Assembly: GCF_947504105.1 (NCBI RefSeq)
Contig: NZ_CANNGP010000004.1
Coordinates: 1 to 64,000, forward strand
From: an uncultured Tateyamaria sp.
GTDB taxonomy: Bacteria; Pseudomonadota; Alphaproteobacteria; Rhodobacterales; Rhodobacteraceae
DNA: 64,000 nucleotides
Direction: 5' to 3'
Positions within the stretch are counted from its first letter, which is position 1; every line of letters starts with the position of its first letter. Position numbers and translations under genes: made by a program. The notes under the pieces were generated by a model. It saw only the letters and a list, made by a program, of their open reading frames with translations, searched no databases and was not told the DNA's origin. Below, piece by piece: positions 15,636-24,180 of this stretch.

Positions 15636-16487
15636 ATGACCGAGCAAACACCCGTGAACGAGACAACCGCCGTCAAGGCAACCCCCACCCTGCCCGACGC
15701 CCAGACGGTGACAGAGATCGAGCATTACACCGATCGCCTGTTCCGCTTCCGGTGCACGCGCCCCGCATCCTTGCGCTTCCGCTCGGGTGAGTTCGTGATG
15801 ATCGGCTTGATGGGTGATCCGCACCCCGAGACCGGCAAACAGAAGCCGCTGTTGCGAGCCTACTCCATCGCGTCGCCATCCTGGGACGAGGAACTGGAAT
15901 TCTATTCCATCAAGGTACAGGACGGCCCGCTGACCTCGAAGCTGCAGCACATCCAGCCGGGCGACGAAATCATCCTGCGCCCCAAGCCCGTGGGCACACT
16001 GGTGCATGACGCCTTGCTGCCCGGCAAGCGTATCTGGTTCTTTGCCACCGGCACCGGCTTTGCGCCTTTCGCGAGCCTGCTGCGCGAGCCGCAGACCTAT
16101 GAGGATTATGACGAGGTCATCATCACCCACACCTGCCGCGAGGTGGGCGAGCTGACCTATGGCCGCGACCTGATCGAGAGCCTAAAGCACGATGAGTTGT
16201 TGAACGAGGTCATTGGCGAAGGGTTCTGGAAGAAGATCAAGTACTACCCCACCACCACCCGCGAAGAGAGCCCCAAGATGGGCCGCATCACCGACCTGAT
16301 GAAATCCGGTGAAGCCTTCAAGGATCTGGGCGTGGAACCGCTGAACCCTGAAAGCGATCGCGCGATGATTTGCGGCAATCTGGCCTTCAACCTCGAACTG
16401 AAAGAGATGTTCGAGGAGTATGGGCTGGAAGAAGGCGCCAATTCCAAGCCGGCGCATTACGTCGTTGAAAAAGCGTTCCTCGACTGA
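15636..16487 (+). CDS. fpr: Ferredoxin--NADP(+) reductase
   Basis: A 283-aa flavoprotein of the Fpr subfamily: FAD-binding RAYSIASP near residue 73, then the NADP site GTGTGFAPFASLLREP near residue 138 and HTCREVGELTYG, ending YVVEKAFLD as expected for bacterial Fprs. It moves electrons between NADPH and ferredoxin/flavodoxin. Its place after the sulfite reduction genes suggests it supplies reductant to CysI; a role with the P450 is also conceivable. No strong ribosome binding site lies directly before ATG 15636. Confidence 0.95.
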   Translation: MTEQTPVNETTAVKATPTLPDAQTVTEIEHYTDRLFRFRCTRPASLRFRSGEFVMIGLMGDPHPETGKQKPLLRAYSIASPSWDEELEFYSIKVQDGPLTSKLQHIQPGDEIILRPKPVGTLVHDALLPGKRIWFFATGTGFAPFASLLREPQTYEDYDEVIITHTCREVGELTYGRDLIESLKHDELLNEVIGEGFWKKIKYYPTTTREESPKMGRITDLMKSGEAFKDLGVEPLNPESDRAMICGNLAFNLELKEMFEEYGLEEGANSKPAHYVVEKAFLD

Positions 16488-16506
16488 CGCAAGTGCACCC
16501 TTTGCA

Positions 16507-17391
16507 TCAGCTATCCTGATCCTGTGCAATCAGGGTCAGGAACGTATCGATCAGCGTCATGTCTTTGGACACTGCGGGGCCGAACACGCCTTTGTGGGTC
16601 CAGCTGAGCGACAGGGCGCCGTAAGCAGCGGCCCATGACAGCAGATGGGTTTGCGAGACATTTAGCGCGGCGGACCACTGCACCGCCCGGCGCAGGATCA
16701 CGGCCGGGTCAGAAAAAATCGCATCCGATCCAAGCGGGTTTCGGAACGCGTTTGCGAGTTCGTATGTCGCCTCACCCAACACACCCTTGGCGTCAAAGGC
16801 CAGAAAGCCGCGGTCGCTGCCCCGCACGTTGTCGTGGTGCAGGTCACCGTGCAACGGGCGGATATTCGTTTGATTGGTTAGCAGCGGCTGCGCCAGTTGG
16901 CGCGCGGCCTGCACCGTTGCCCGCACACTAGAAGGACAATCCGGGGTGAAGCTCACGGCAAAGAGCGCCTCGAACCTATGCGGCAACGGATCAAGGCTGG
17001 GCGGCGGATCTATCCGGCTTTGGTGCAATTGCTGTGCGACATCACCGAGGATTTTAGTTGCCTGCGCATCGTCACCCTGACGCACCATGTCACCCAGCGA
17101 CGGGCCGTCCAACCATTCCATCAGAATGGCCGCCCCGTTCCTCTCAAAGACGCGCGCCGCACCCTGCCCGTCCAAGGCGTTGAGCAAGTCGAACCCCGGG
17201 GCCTCGTCCCGCAGATCGTCATCTGTGTAGCACTTCAAGCAGGCTGTGGTGCCGTCCGCACGTTTGACCCGCCAGAGCGAGGCAATGGGCGTGTCCGCCA
17301 GGTGTTGCGCCTGTGTGATTTGGAAGGCGGTCAGTAAGCTGGTGTCAGGTTGCATGTCGCATGGGTATTGTTCCTGCTTCGACATGTCCAA
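16507..17391 (-). CDS. Aminoglycoside/hydroxyurea phosphotransferase-like kinase
   Basis: A 294-aa protein resembling the streptomycin 6-kinase/hydroxyurea resistance kinase group (APH_6_hur). Visible features are the kinase-like catalytic loop PLHGDLHHDNV near residue 183 and the metal-binding FDAKGVLGEATYELANAFRNP about 18 residues later. ILMEWLDGPSLGDM marks the hinge. Small molecule phosphorylation is likely; the substrate is unknown and chromosomal homologues are often not true resistance genes. A second ATG at 17355 is a possible start. It converges with fpr, leaving 19 bp between stops. Confidence 0.8.
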   Translation of the reverse strand: MDMSKQEQYPCDMQPDTSLLTAFQITQAQHLADTPIASLWRVKRADGTTACLKCYTDDDLRDEAPGFDLLNALDGQGAARVFERNGAAILMEWLDGPSLGDMVRQGDDAQATKILGDVAQQLHQSRIDPPPSLDPLPHRFEALFAVSFTPDCPSSVRATVQAARQLAQPLLTNQTNIRPLHGDLHHDNVRGSDRGFLAFDAKGVLGEATYELANAFRNPLGSDAIFSDPAVILRRAVQWSAALNVSQTHLLSWAAAYGALSLSWTHKGVFGPAVSKDMTLIDTFLTLIAQDQDS

Positions 17392-17411
17392 TGCCCGATC
17401 AGGTGGGCCAG

Positions 17412-17445
17412 AAAAAGGCCGCGCCCCAAGGGGTGGGACGCGGCC
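17412..17445 (-). terminator. Rho-independent terminator of the Ala-rich protein gene
   Basis: On the minus strand GGCCGCG (17445-17439) pairs with CGCGGCC (17423-17417) and is followed by five T residues (17416-17412). It lies 27 bp after the stop codon of the gene at 17472-18269. Confidence 0.8.
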
Positions 17446-17471
17446 ATATCACCGTTTGCTGGCAGCTTGGA

Positions 17472-18269
17472 TCAGAGACCCATCGCCTGTTTCAGCTGGT
17501 CCAGAAGGCCTTCCAGCACTTCGGGATTGTTTTGCGCCTGTTCGATCCCGGCTTTGAGCGTTGTTTTCTGCACGACGCTCAGTACTTCGGAGTTGTCGAT
17601 AATCTCGGCGACCTTGTCGAACTCGAAGCCATCGACGGTCAGCAGGTCAGCGACGCCGCCATCTGTGGCCACATCTGTCGCGGCTTCGCCTGTGGTTTCG
17701 GTTGCAGTGTCAGTTGCTTCGGTTGCGGCGTCTTCCACCGCTTCGGTCGCAGCATCTGCAGAATCGGTTGTAGTATCCGTTGCCGTCTCTGTCGCATCCG
17801 TTGTCGCATCGACTGTGCCTGTTGCACCTTCGACAGCGTCTGTCGCTGCATCGGTTGCAGCGTCCGTTGCATCAGTTGCGGTTTCGGTTGCCGCATCCAC
17901 CGCTTCGGATGCCGCATCAGCTGTATCCTCGGCCAGGCTTTGAACACCCTCGACAGCGTCTGCCGCCACGTCTGCTGCGCCTTCCGCCGCTTGTGTGGCG
18001 GTGTCGGTTGCTGCATCGGCCGCAGCCTCTGCACCTTCTGCCACCGCTTCGCCCGCGTCTGTTGCTGCATCCACGGCCTCTTCCACAGCGTTTTCCGTCG
18101 CCTCGGCCACGTCACCGACGGCGTCGCTTGCACTTTCAAGCGCCTCAGGCGCATTCACGGCATCCGCTGCTTGCGTTGCCACATCCTGAGGGGTCTGGCC
18201 CGAGTACAGCAGATACGCCCCACCCGCGATCACGACCGCCACGATAATCCAAATTAAATTCCTCATCAC
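17472..18269 (-). CDS. Membrane-anchored Ala/Thr/Asp/Glu-rich repeat protein
   Basis: A 265-aa protein with an N-terminal TM or signal anchor ([18 protein letters not shown], residues 4-21). Residues 30-205 or so are made almost only of Ala, Thr, Asp, Glu and Val in degenerate repeats such as [14 protein letters not shown] and [12 protein letters not shown]. The C-terminal segment of about 60 residues ([23 protein letters not shown]...) is of ordinary composition and looks like a folded domain. The repeat zone has almost no aromatic residues and should be highly acidic and helical or disordered, reminiscent of LEA-like or apolipoprotein-like segments. Function is unknown. It probably projects into the periplasm. 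Confidence 0.8.
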   Translation of the reverse strand: MMRNLIWIIVAVVIAGGAYLLYSGQTPQDVATQAADAVNAPEALESASDAVGDVAEATENAVEEAVDAATDAGEAVAEGAEAAADAATDTATQAAEGAADVAADAVEGVQSLAEDTADAASEAVDAATETATDATDAATDAATDAVEGATGTVDATTDATETATDTTTDSADAATEAVEDAATEATDTATETTGEAATDVATDGGVADLLTVDGFEFDKVAEIIDNSEVLSVVQKTTLKAGIEQAQNNPEVLEGLLDQLKQAMGL

Positions 18270-18411
18270 CCACTCCTTTTTTGCACAGCGGTCAACATAG
18301 TGACCCTGTCTTTGGTTCCGGGTGTCAGATGCGCAGGCTTAAGAAAAGGTGCAAGGGGGAAATTCGCAGTTTTCGGCACAGTATGGCCGATTCTGTGGGT
18401 TGAAGAAAACC

Positions 18412-18444
18412 AGGCCAAAGGCTACGTTCTGGCCTCACATTTTT
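18412..18444 (+). promoter_or_regulatory. Hairpin plus T-tract in the infC leader
   Basis: AGGCCA (18412-18417) and TGGCCT (18430-18435) form a 6-bp stem with a 12-nt loop. A run of five T residues (18440-18444) follows, ending 23 bases before the infC start codon. It could act as a leader attenuator or an RNA structure near the ribosome binding site. The stem is short, so the call is tentative. Confidence 0.35.
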
Positions 18445-18467
18445 GGAACGATCAAAGGACGACCACC

Positions 18468-19016
18468 ATCGCTCGCAGACCTCACAACGCGCCGCCGCAA
18501 CGCGACACCGGCCCGCGCGTCAACGACAAGATTCGTGCATCTGAAATCCGCCTGATCGGCGCCGACGGAGAAAACGTCGGTGTTGTAACGCCCGCCCGCG
18601 CCATGGATATGGCCGAGGATGTCGGGCTGGACCTTGTCGAAATCTCGCCCAACGCCAGCCCGCCCGTGTGCAAGATCATGGATTTCGGCAAGTTCAAGTA
18701 CGAGACGCAAAAGCGCGAAGCCGAGGCCCGCAAGAAGCAGAAAATCATCGAAGTCAAAGAGGTCAAATTCCGGCCCAATACAGACACAAATGATTACGAT
18801 GTGAAGATGCGCAATGTCTTCAAGTTCCTGGAGAACGGGGACAAGGTGAAGGTCACCTTGCGCTTTCGCGGTCGCGAGATGGCACACCAGAATCTGGGCC
18901 GCGAGTTGCTGGAACGGGTGGCCGAGGACACCAAGGAAATCGGCAAGGTGGAAAACTTCCCAAGAATGGAAGGCCGCCAGATGGTCATGATGATCGGTCC
19001 GCTTCCGCAGAAGTGA
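18468..19016 (+). CDS. infC: Translation initiation factor IF-3, ATC start codon
   Basis: A 182-aa IF-3: N-terminal domain ([24 protein letters not shown]) and C-terminal domain ([21 protein letters not shown]...). Homologues begin [18 protein letters not shown] right after the initiator. Here the codon at that point is ATC (18468-18470), preceded by AAAGGA (18454-18459) at 8-base spacing, and no ATG, GTG or TTG is suitably placed. Rare AUU/AUC starts are a known hallmark of infC that lets IF-3 repress its own translation. Upstream in-frame codons are not IF-3-like. rpmI and rplT do not follow; a terminator does. Confidence 0.93.
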   Translation: MARRPHNAPPQRDTGPRVNDKIRASEIRLIGADGENVGVVTPARAMDMAEDVGLDLVEISPNASPPVCKIMDFGKFKYETQKREAEARKKQKIIEVKEVKFRPNTDTNDYDVKMRNVFKFLENGDKVKVTLRFRGREMAHQNLGRELLERVAEDTKEIGKVENFPRMEGRQMVMMIGPLPQK

Positions 19017-19039
19017 CGCGGGATACCATCCGAACGATA

Positions 19040-19067
19040 AAAGGGCGTTGCAGAAGCAGCGCCCTTT
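19040..19067 (+). terminator. Terminator after infC
   Basis: AAAGGGCGTTGC and GCAGCGCCCTTT form a long stem around the loop AGAA, with A-rich and T-rich flanks, so it could work in both directions for infC and the convergent phasin gene. Confidence 0.8.
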
Positions 19068-19116
19068 CAATTTCGCCCCTGTAGACCGCCATTCCAAGCC
19101 GTAGGCCGCTATACGC

Positions 19117-19485
19117 TCAGACGTTTACGTTATCGCTGGGACCTTCGTCATCCTCGGACGTCTCGAACAGTTTCGAGCTGAGTTCGATCATCTTGCCCGT
19201 TTCCGCTGCATATTGGTCCATCGCCTTTTGTAAGAACGCCATCTGTGCGTTTTGCAACTCATCCGGAGTCTTGGCATGCAAAATCGAGTGTTGCAGGGCC
19301 ACATCCTCGCGCACACGTTCGGCGACGAATGTCATCCACTCGGCCCCCATGTCGCTCATCCGTTCGATGGTGGACGCCCCGAACCAGTTCAGCGTTCCCA
19401 AGCCCACCGCCTGAACGTTGCTCATAGCGCCGACTGTGTCGTGTTGGTTGGATATGGGACCTTTGGACTGTGGTGATTTGGCCAT
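19117..19485 (-). CDS. Phasin-family protein
   Basis: A 122-aa helical protein of the alphaproteobacterial phasin group: VQAVGLGTLNWFGASTIERMSDMGAEWMTFVAERVREDVALQHSILHAKTPDELQNAQMAFLQKAMDQYAAETGKMIELSSKLFE. Phasins coat polyhydroxyalkanoate granules. ATG 19485 was chosen because GCGGAGGAG lies directly upstream; the frame is open further but that part is not protein-like. The C-terminal tail is acidic (SEDDEGPSDN). No PHA synthase gene is in the window. Confidence 0.82.
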   Translation of the reverse strand: MAKSPQSKGPISNQHDTVGAMSNVQAVGLGTLNWFGASTIERMSDMGAEWMTFVAERVREDVALQHSILHAKTPDELQNAQMAFLQKAMDQYAAETGKMIELSSKLFETSEDDEGPSDNVNV

Positions 19486-19662
19486 TGTGTGTCTCCTCCG
19501 CTGCCGGGAGCAGCGTAACATGATTGCCACCAATCTTCCTTGATCCTGCGCAAGCAATGCCCCTTCCAGCGGTCCGTTGCTGACACATTGTGCAAAAGAC
19601 CGTGACTTGACGTCACCGGATCGAGGCAAGACAACGTGGCATCCCGGAACAAGAGGTGACCC

Positions 19663-20412
19663 ACGCCAGATTTTGCCCGCTACCCCAGTCTTCAAGACAC
19701 CACCGTTCTGGTCACCGGCGGCGCATCAGGTATCGGGCGGTTGACGGTCGAGGCCTTTGCCGAGCAAGGCGCCGAGGTCGCGTTTCTGGACCGGGATGCA
19801 GACGCATCGGCCCAGGTGACCGACGCGACCGGTGCCCCCCATGCGCTGTGCGATCTGCGCGACATTGCTGCCACGCAGGAGGCGATCGCGAAGCTGGCCA
19901 ACCAGAACGGACCCTTCTCAGTGCTGGTCAACAACGCGGCCCGCGACGATCGGCACAACTGGCAGGACGTGACCCCGGAATACTGGGACGAACGGATGCA
20001 GACGAACCTGCGCCACATGTTTTTCGCCATCCAGGCCGTGGCCCCCGGCATGATCGAGGCTGGGGGTGGGTCCATCATCAACCTTGGTTCCAACTCGTGG
20101 TGGGAAGCCTGTGGCGGCTTCCCCGCCTATACGACAGCCAAGGCCGCAGTGCATGGGCTGACCCGCACCATGGCCCGCGATCTGGGCGATCACCGCATTC
20201 GGGTCAACACGGTCGTGCCCGGTTGGATCATGACTGACCGCCAGAAAGAGCTTTGGGCCACGCCCGAGGCTTTGGAAGCGCACCGCGCGCGGCAATGCCT
20301 GCCCGACCTGATCGACCCAGTATATGTGGCGCGGATGGTTCTGTGGCTGGCGTCGGACGACAGCGCGATGTGCACGGCCAACAATTTCATGGTTGAAGCG
20401 GGCTCGATCTAG
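19663..20412 (+). CDS. Short-chain dehydrogenase/reductase, non-canonical start or frameshift
   Basis: An SDR of about 249 aa with the cofactor motif TGGASGIG, NNAA at the beta-4 site, a Ser-Tyr-Lys set (GSNSW..., AYTTAKAA) and the NTVVPGWIMTD loop. The coding frame is intact from TGGASGIG onward, but there is no ATG, GTG or TTG between the preceding stop (19657-19659) and the Rossmann motif. Either ACG 19663 initiates (AAGAGG at 19651-19656 is well spaced, giving MPDFARYPSLQDTT), or GTG 19656 initiates and one T of the TTTT run at 19671-19674 is extra (giving MTHARFARYPSLQDTT). The substrate is unknown. Confidence 0.75.
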   Translation, partial: TPDFARYPSLQDTTVLVTGGASGIGRLTVEAFAEQGAEVAFLDRDADASAQVTDATGAPHALCDLRDIAATQEAIAKLANQNGPFSVLVNNAARDDRHNWQDVTPEYWDERMQTNLRHMFFAIQAVAPGMIEAGGGSIINLGSNSWWEACGGFPAYTTAKAAVHGLTRTMARDLGDHRIRVNTVVPGWIMTDRQKELWATPEALEAHRARQCLPDLIDPVYVARMVLWLASDDSAMCTANNFMVEAGSI

Positions 20413-20810
20413 GGAAGCGTGACGCCAGCGGCGTTTGCAATATTGAAAAGCGCGCGCAGATGGCCGAACTCAGCCACCAGGGTGCAACGCGCGCGGTTCG
20501 TATCTACGCTGTAGCGGGCCGCGCACAAGGTGTCTGACGCATCTCGCGGCACTTCGATTTCCAACAGAGGTTCAAGCTGTTCCGCATAGCGCTGCATGGT
20601 CAGTGTCAGGTCATCAAAACACGATTGGGCTGGCCCGCTGTCGGGCCCTTCGCACTTCGCGATAGCAAGCGCGAGACAGTGGGATTGCATAGGCGCGCGC
20701 AGCGTGTCCCCAAGGCTGTTCACCGCCTTGGCGCACCCAACAATATTCGCGCGCTGATATTGTACATCCTCAGCACGCGGGTTGCCGGGAAAATGCAAAA
20801 GGGCCGCCAT
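20409..20810 (-). CDS. Hypothetical protein, cysteine-containing
   Basis: A 133-aa protein of unknown function starting MAALLHFPGNPRAEDVQYQRANIVGCAKAV, with six Cys residues spread along it and no clear signal peptide. ATG 20810 was chosen because it lies just after the coxM stop codon. The ribosome binding site is weak, so translation may depend on coxM. Its stop codon and that of the convergent SDR gene share the sequence CTAG. Confidence 0.55.
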   Translation of the reverse strand: MAALLHFPGNPRAEDVQYQRANIVGCAKAVNSLGDTLRAPMQSHCLALAIAKCEGPDSGPAQSCFDDLTLTMQRYAEQLEPLLEIEVPRDASDTLCAARYSVDTNRARCTLVAEFGHLRALFNIANAAGVTLP

Positions 20811-20845
20811 GAGGCAGCCCTTACATACATGATCAAAGGCGCGGC

Positions 20846-21637
20846 TCACGCCGCTGCAGCAACGGCCCGCTTGGTCATCACAGCGCAAAGATGCGCGCGA
20901 TACTCACCCGTTCCGTGCAGATCGCTAATCATATCGCCATCAGGCAGGCTCAATCCGTCGAGGGCAGCCGCCGAGAAGTTCGACGACAGTGCCGCCTCGG
21001 CCTCGGTCCAGCGGAAAACGCCGTCATTGCTGGCCCCCGTGATCGCAACGCGGACGCCGTCGGCATACTTCGCCACGAACACCCCAACGAGCGCAAAGCG
21101 CGACGCAGGTTGCAGGAACTTCTGATAGTTTGCCCTTTCTGGAACGGGGAACCTGACCTCGGTGATGATCTCTCCCTCGTCCAGTGCGGTCGCAAACATG
21201 CCCTGGAAATAATCGTCTGCCGCGATCTCGCGCGTGTTGGTCTTGATCGTGGCGCCAGAGGCGAGCGCTGCTGCAGGGTAGCAGGCTGACGGGTCATTAT
21301 TGGCCAAAGACCCGCCAATGGTGCCGCGATTGCGCACTGCCGGGTCCCCGATATGCGCGGCGGTCGCCGCCAATGCGGGATAATCGCCTGCCTCTGCGGC
21401 AACCGTTGCGTGATTGGTCGCGCCGCCAATGCAGATTGATCCATCATCGCCCTTGCAGACGCCCTGCATCTCGTCGATGGCTGACAGGCTCACCAGCTTG
21501 TCCGGGCTTGCCAAGCGTTGCTTCAGGGTCGGGATCAGGGTCTGTCCGCCACCCAAGGGCTGACTTTCGGTGCTGTCCGAAAGCTCCTTGACCGCATCCG
21601 CGATCCGGGTCGGTTTCACGACATCAAAGTTGTACAT
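20846..21637 (-). CDS. coxM: Molybdenum hydroxylase FAD-binding subunit (CoxM-like)
   Basis: A 263-aa FAD subunit of the xanthine dehydrogenase/CO dehydrogenase family. The FAD loops are seen as PLGGGQTLIPTLKQRL (about residue 30) and the second motif around IGDPAVRNRGTIGGSLANNDPSA (about residue 100). It passes electrons from the Fe-S subunit to the acceptor. It is the third structural gene in the order S-L-M and is separated from coxL by a GC-rich repeat. Confidence 0.9.
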   Translation of the reverse strand: MYNFDVVKPTRIADAVKELSDSTESQPLGGGQTLIPTLKQRLASPDKLVSLSAIDEMQGVCKGDDGSICIGGATNHATVAAEAGDYPALAATAAHIGDPAVRNRGTIGGSLANNDPSACYPAAALASGATIKTNTREIAADDYFQGMFATALDEGEIITEVRFPVPERANYQKFLQPASRFALVGVFVAKYADGVRVAITGASNDGVFRWTEAEAALSSNFSAAALDGLSLPDGDMISDLHGTGEYRAHLCAVMTKRAVAAAA

Positions 21638-21669
21638 CTTCGGTCCTTTCTGTCGGCAAAACGCTCATC

Positions 21670-21716
21670 TTCATCTTGCCAAGTAAACTCCGGGGGTCCG
21701 GGGGCTGGCCCCCGGT
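21670..21716. repeat. GC-rich palindromic repeat between coxL and coxM
   Basis: TTCATCTTGCCAAG-TAAACTCCGGGGGTCC is followed by the inverted repeat CCGGGGGC-TG-GCCCCCGG (about 21699-21716). The whole resembles a short dispersed element I associate with Rhodobacteraceae intergenic regions, and its first 21 bases recur at the start of cysH. On the cox transcript it would form a strong hairpin between coxL and coxM. Confidence 0.6.
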
Positions 21717-21730
21717 CCTGCCCATTTCAC

Positions 21731-24091
21731 CTATTGCATCGCCGCCCAGACACGATCCGGCGACAGGGGCATGTCGACATGCATCACATCCTTGCCTGCC
21801 GATTGCAGCGCATCCACCACCGCGTTCACCACCGCAGGAGGAGACCCAATGGCCCCTGCCTCGCCGCAGCCCTTCACCCCAAGGGGGTTGTGGGTGCAGG
21901 GTGTCTGGCTGGAATGATCCACATCGAACATCGGCAGATCATCGGCGCGCGGCATGGCGTAGTCCATGTAGGACGCACTCAGCAGCTGGCCGTTTTCGTC
22001 ATAGGCGCAGTTTTCAAGCAGCGCCTGCCCGATCCCTTGCGCAATCCCGCCATGGACCTGACCGGTCACGATCATTGGGTTGATGATGTTGCCGAAGTCG
22101 TCAGCCGCCGCAAACCGTTCGATTGTCACCTTTCCTGTGTCCGGGTCTACTTCAACTTCACAAGCATAAGCCCCTGATGGATATGTGAAATTCGCCGGGT
22201 CGTAGAAGGCCGTTTCCTCAAGTCCCGGCTCGATGTCCTCAAGCGGGTAGTTGTGCGGCACATAGGCCGCGAGGGTTACATCCCCCCAGGCGACCGACTT
22301 GTCGGTCCCCGCAACAGAGAAAGCGCCGTCCTTCAACTCAATGTCGGCCTCGGACGCTTCCAGAAGGTGGGACGCGATCTTCTTGGCCTTGTTGATGATC
22401 TTTTCCGTCGCGCGCACCATGGCCGAACCACCCACTGCGATTGAACGCGAGCCATAGGTGCCCATGCCCATCGGCGTGTTGGCCGTGTCACCATGCACGA
22501 TCTCGACCATGTTTTCGTCGATACCGATCATCTCGGCCACCACTTGGGCAAAGGACGTCTCGTGCCCCTGCCCGTGGCTGTGCGAGCCGGTCATCACAAC
22601 CAGACCGCCCGTGGCGTTCACGCGCACCGTGGCGCTTTCATACAAACCCGCACGCGCGCCCAATTGCCCCACAAGGTTCGATGGCGCGATGCCGCAGGCC
22701 TCAATGTAGCAGTTGACCCCAAGCCCGCGCAGTTTGCCGTTTTTCTCGCTTTCCGCACGGCGGGCCGCGAACCCGGCGAAGTCGCCCATCTCTTCGAGCT
22801 TGTCCATGGTGCCGTGATAGTCGCCGGTGTCGTATTCGACAGCGACCGGTGTGGCATAGGGGAACTCGGTGATGAAGTTCTGGCGGCGCAGCGCGATAGG
22901 ATCAACGCCCAACTCCCGCGCGGCCTTGTCCACGACGCGTTCCAACTGGAAAGTCGCCTCGGGACGCCCTGCACCGCGATAGGCATCGACGGGCACAGTG
23001 TTGGTGAAGACCGCCTTGACGTTCACGTAAATCAGCGGGGTTTTGTAGTTCCCGGCCATCAGCGTGCCGTGCAGCCATGTCGGGATCGACGGCGCGAAGG
23101 TCGACAGATACGCGCCCATATTGGCATGGGTTTCCGTGCGCAGCGCGGTAAAGTTGTTGTCTGCGTCCAGTGCCAATTCGATCTTGGTCACGTGGTCACG
23201 CCCATGGGCGTCCGAGATAAATGCCTCGCTGCGCGACGACGTCCACTTGACCGGACGGTTGCAGGCTTTGGCCGCGAACGTACAGAACGCTTCTTCCTGG
23301 TAGTGGAAAATCTTGGTGCCGAAACCGCCGCCCACATCCGGGGCCACAACGCGTAGTTTGTGCTCGGGGATGCCGAGGACGAATGCGCCCATGAGCAGCC
23401 GGATCACGTGCGGGTTCTGCGATGTCGTATAAAGCGTGCTGTCGTCAGTGCCGCGGGCATAATCACCCAACGCCACGCGCGGCTCCATCGGGTTGGCAAC
23501 AAGGCGATTGTTGACCAGTTCGAGCGAGGTCACATGTGCCGCGTTTTCGAACGCTTTGTTCACGGCGTCCTTGTTCTCTTCCACAAAGCCCCAGTCGTAG
23601 CAGAGGTTGTCGTTGAGATCGTCATGCACCTTGGTGGATCCGTCCGCAAGGGCAGCTTTCATGTCCACCACGGCGGGCAGTTCATCAATGTCCAGTGCGA
23701 TGGCCTCGGCAGCATCACGCGCCTGTTCGAGGGTGTCGGCCACAACCGCTGCTACAGGTTCGCCCACGTGCCGGACCTTGCCTTGGGCCAGGATCGGGTG
23801 GGCCGGTTCCTGCATGGGCTGGCCGTGCTTGTCCGTGACCTGCCAGCCGCAGGGCATGCCCCCCACCCCTTCGAAATCCGAACCGGTGAAGATGCGCACA
23901 ACGCCGGGCATGGCCGCAGCGGCGCCGGTATCAATGCTTTTGATCGTCCCGTGGGCGATGTCCGAGCGCAAGAAATGCACATAGGCCTGGCCACGGATGT
24001 TGATGTCGTCGGTGTAGTTTCCGGCCCCTGTCAGGAACCGCACGTCCTCGCGCCGCTTGCTGCTGGCACCGATGCCTCCGTCTTTTGGCAT
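21731..24091 (-). CDS. coxL: Molybdenum hydroxylase large subunit, form II CoxL-like
   Basis: A 786-aa Mo-MCD-binding subunit. It carries the form II active-site loop AYRGAGR (in VPVDAYRGAGRPEATF, about residue 370), not the AYxCSFR loop of true form I CO dehydrogenase. The catalytic Glu region is GCGEAGAIGSPPAVVNAV near the C-terminus, and GGGFGTKI lies near residue 255. Form II enzymes are widespread in Roseobacters, and whether they oxidise CO is doubtful; another aldehyde or N-heterocycle substrate is possible. The gene order S-L-M is that of form II clusters. It starts 89 bp after coxS. Confidence 0.92.
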   Translation of the reverse strand: MPKDGGIGASSKRREDVRFLTGAGNYTDDINIRGQAYVHFLRSDIAHGTIKSIDTGAAAAMPGVVRIFTGSDFEGVGGMPCGWQVTDKHGQPMQEPAHPILAQGKVRHVGEPVAAVVADTLEQARDAAEAIALDIDELPAVVDMKAALADGSTKVHDDLNDNLCYDWGFVEENKDAVNKAFENAAHVTSLELVNNRLVANPMEPRVALGDYARGTDDSTLYTTSQNPHVIRLLMGAFVLGIPEHKLRVVAPDVGGGFGTKIFHYQEEAFCTFAAKACNRPVKWTSSRSEAFISDAHGRDHVTKIELALDADNNFTALRTETHANMGAYLSTFAPSIPTWLHGTLMAGNYKTPLIYVNVKAVFTNTVPVDAYRGAGRPEATFQLERVVDKAARELGVDPIALRRQNFITEFPYATPVAVEYDTGDYHGTMDKLEEMGDFAGFAARRAESEKNGKLRGLGVNCYIEACGIAPSNLVGQLGARAGLYESATVRVNATGGLVVMTGSHSHGQGHETSFAQVVAEMIGIDENMVEIVHGDTANTPMGMGTYGSRSIAVGGSAMVRATEKIINKAKKIASHLLEASEADIELKDGAFSVAGTDKSVAWGDVTLAAYVPHNYPLEDIEPGLEETAFYDPANFTYPSGAYACEVEVDPDTGKVTIERFAAADDFGNIINPMIVTGQVHGGIAQGIGQALLENCAYDENGQLLSASYMDYAMPRADDLPMFDVDHSSQTPCTHNPLGVKGCGEAGAIGSPPAVVNAVVDALQSAGKDVMHVDMPLSPDRVWAAMQ

Positions 24092-24180
24092 GTTATTATT
24101 CCTCCCTGTTGGCGTGGCGCGCCTCCCCGCGCGCCTGCTGACTGACAGCCCAGAAGGATATCCGGGCTGCGGAATCCCTG

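Noticed and set aside
17639-18154. Tandem DNA repeat or CRISPR-like pattern in the Ala-rich gene
   Set aside because: The repetition is degenerate codon-level repetition of GCx/ACx/GAx within a coding frame; there are no constant repeats with unique spacers.
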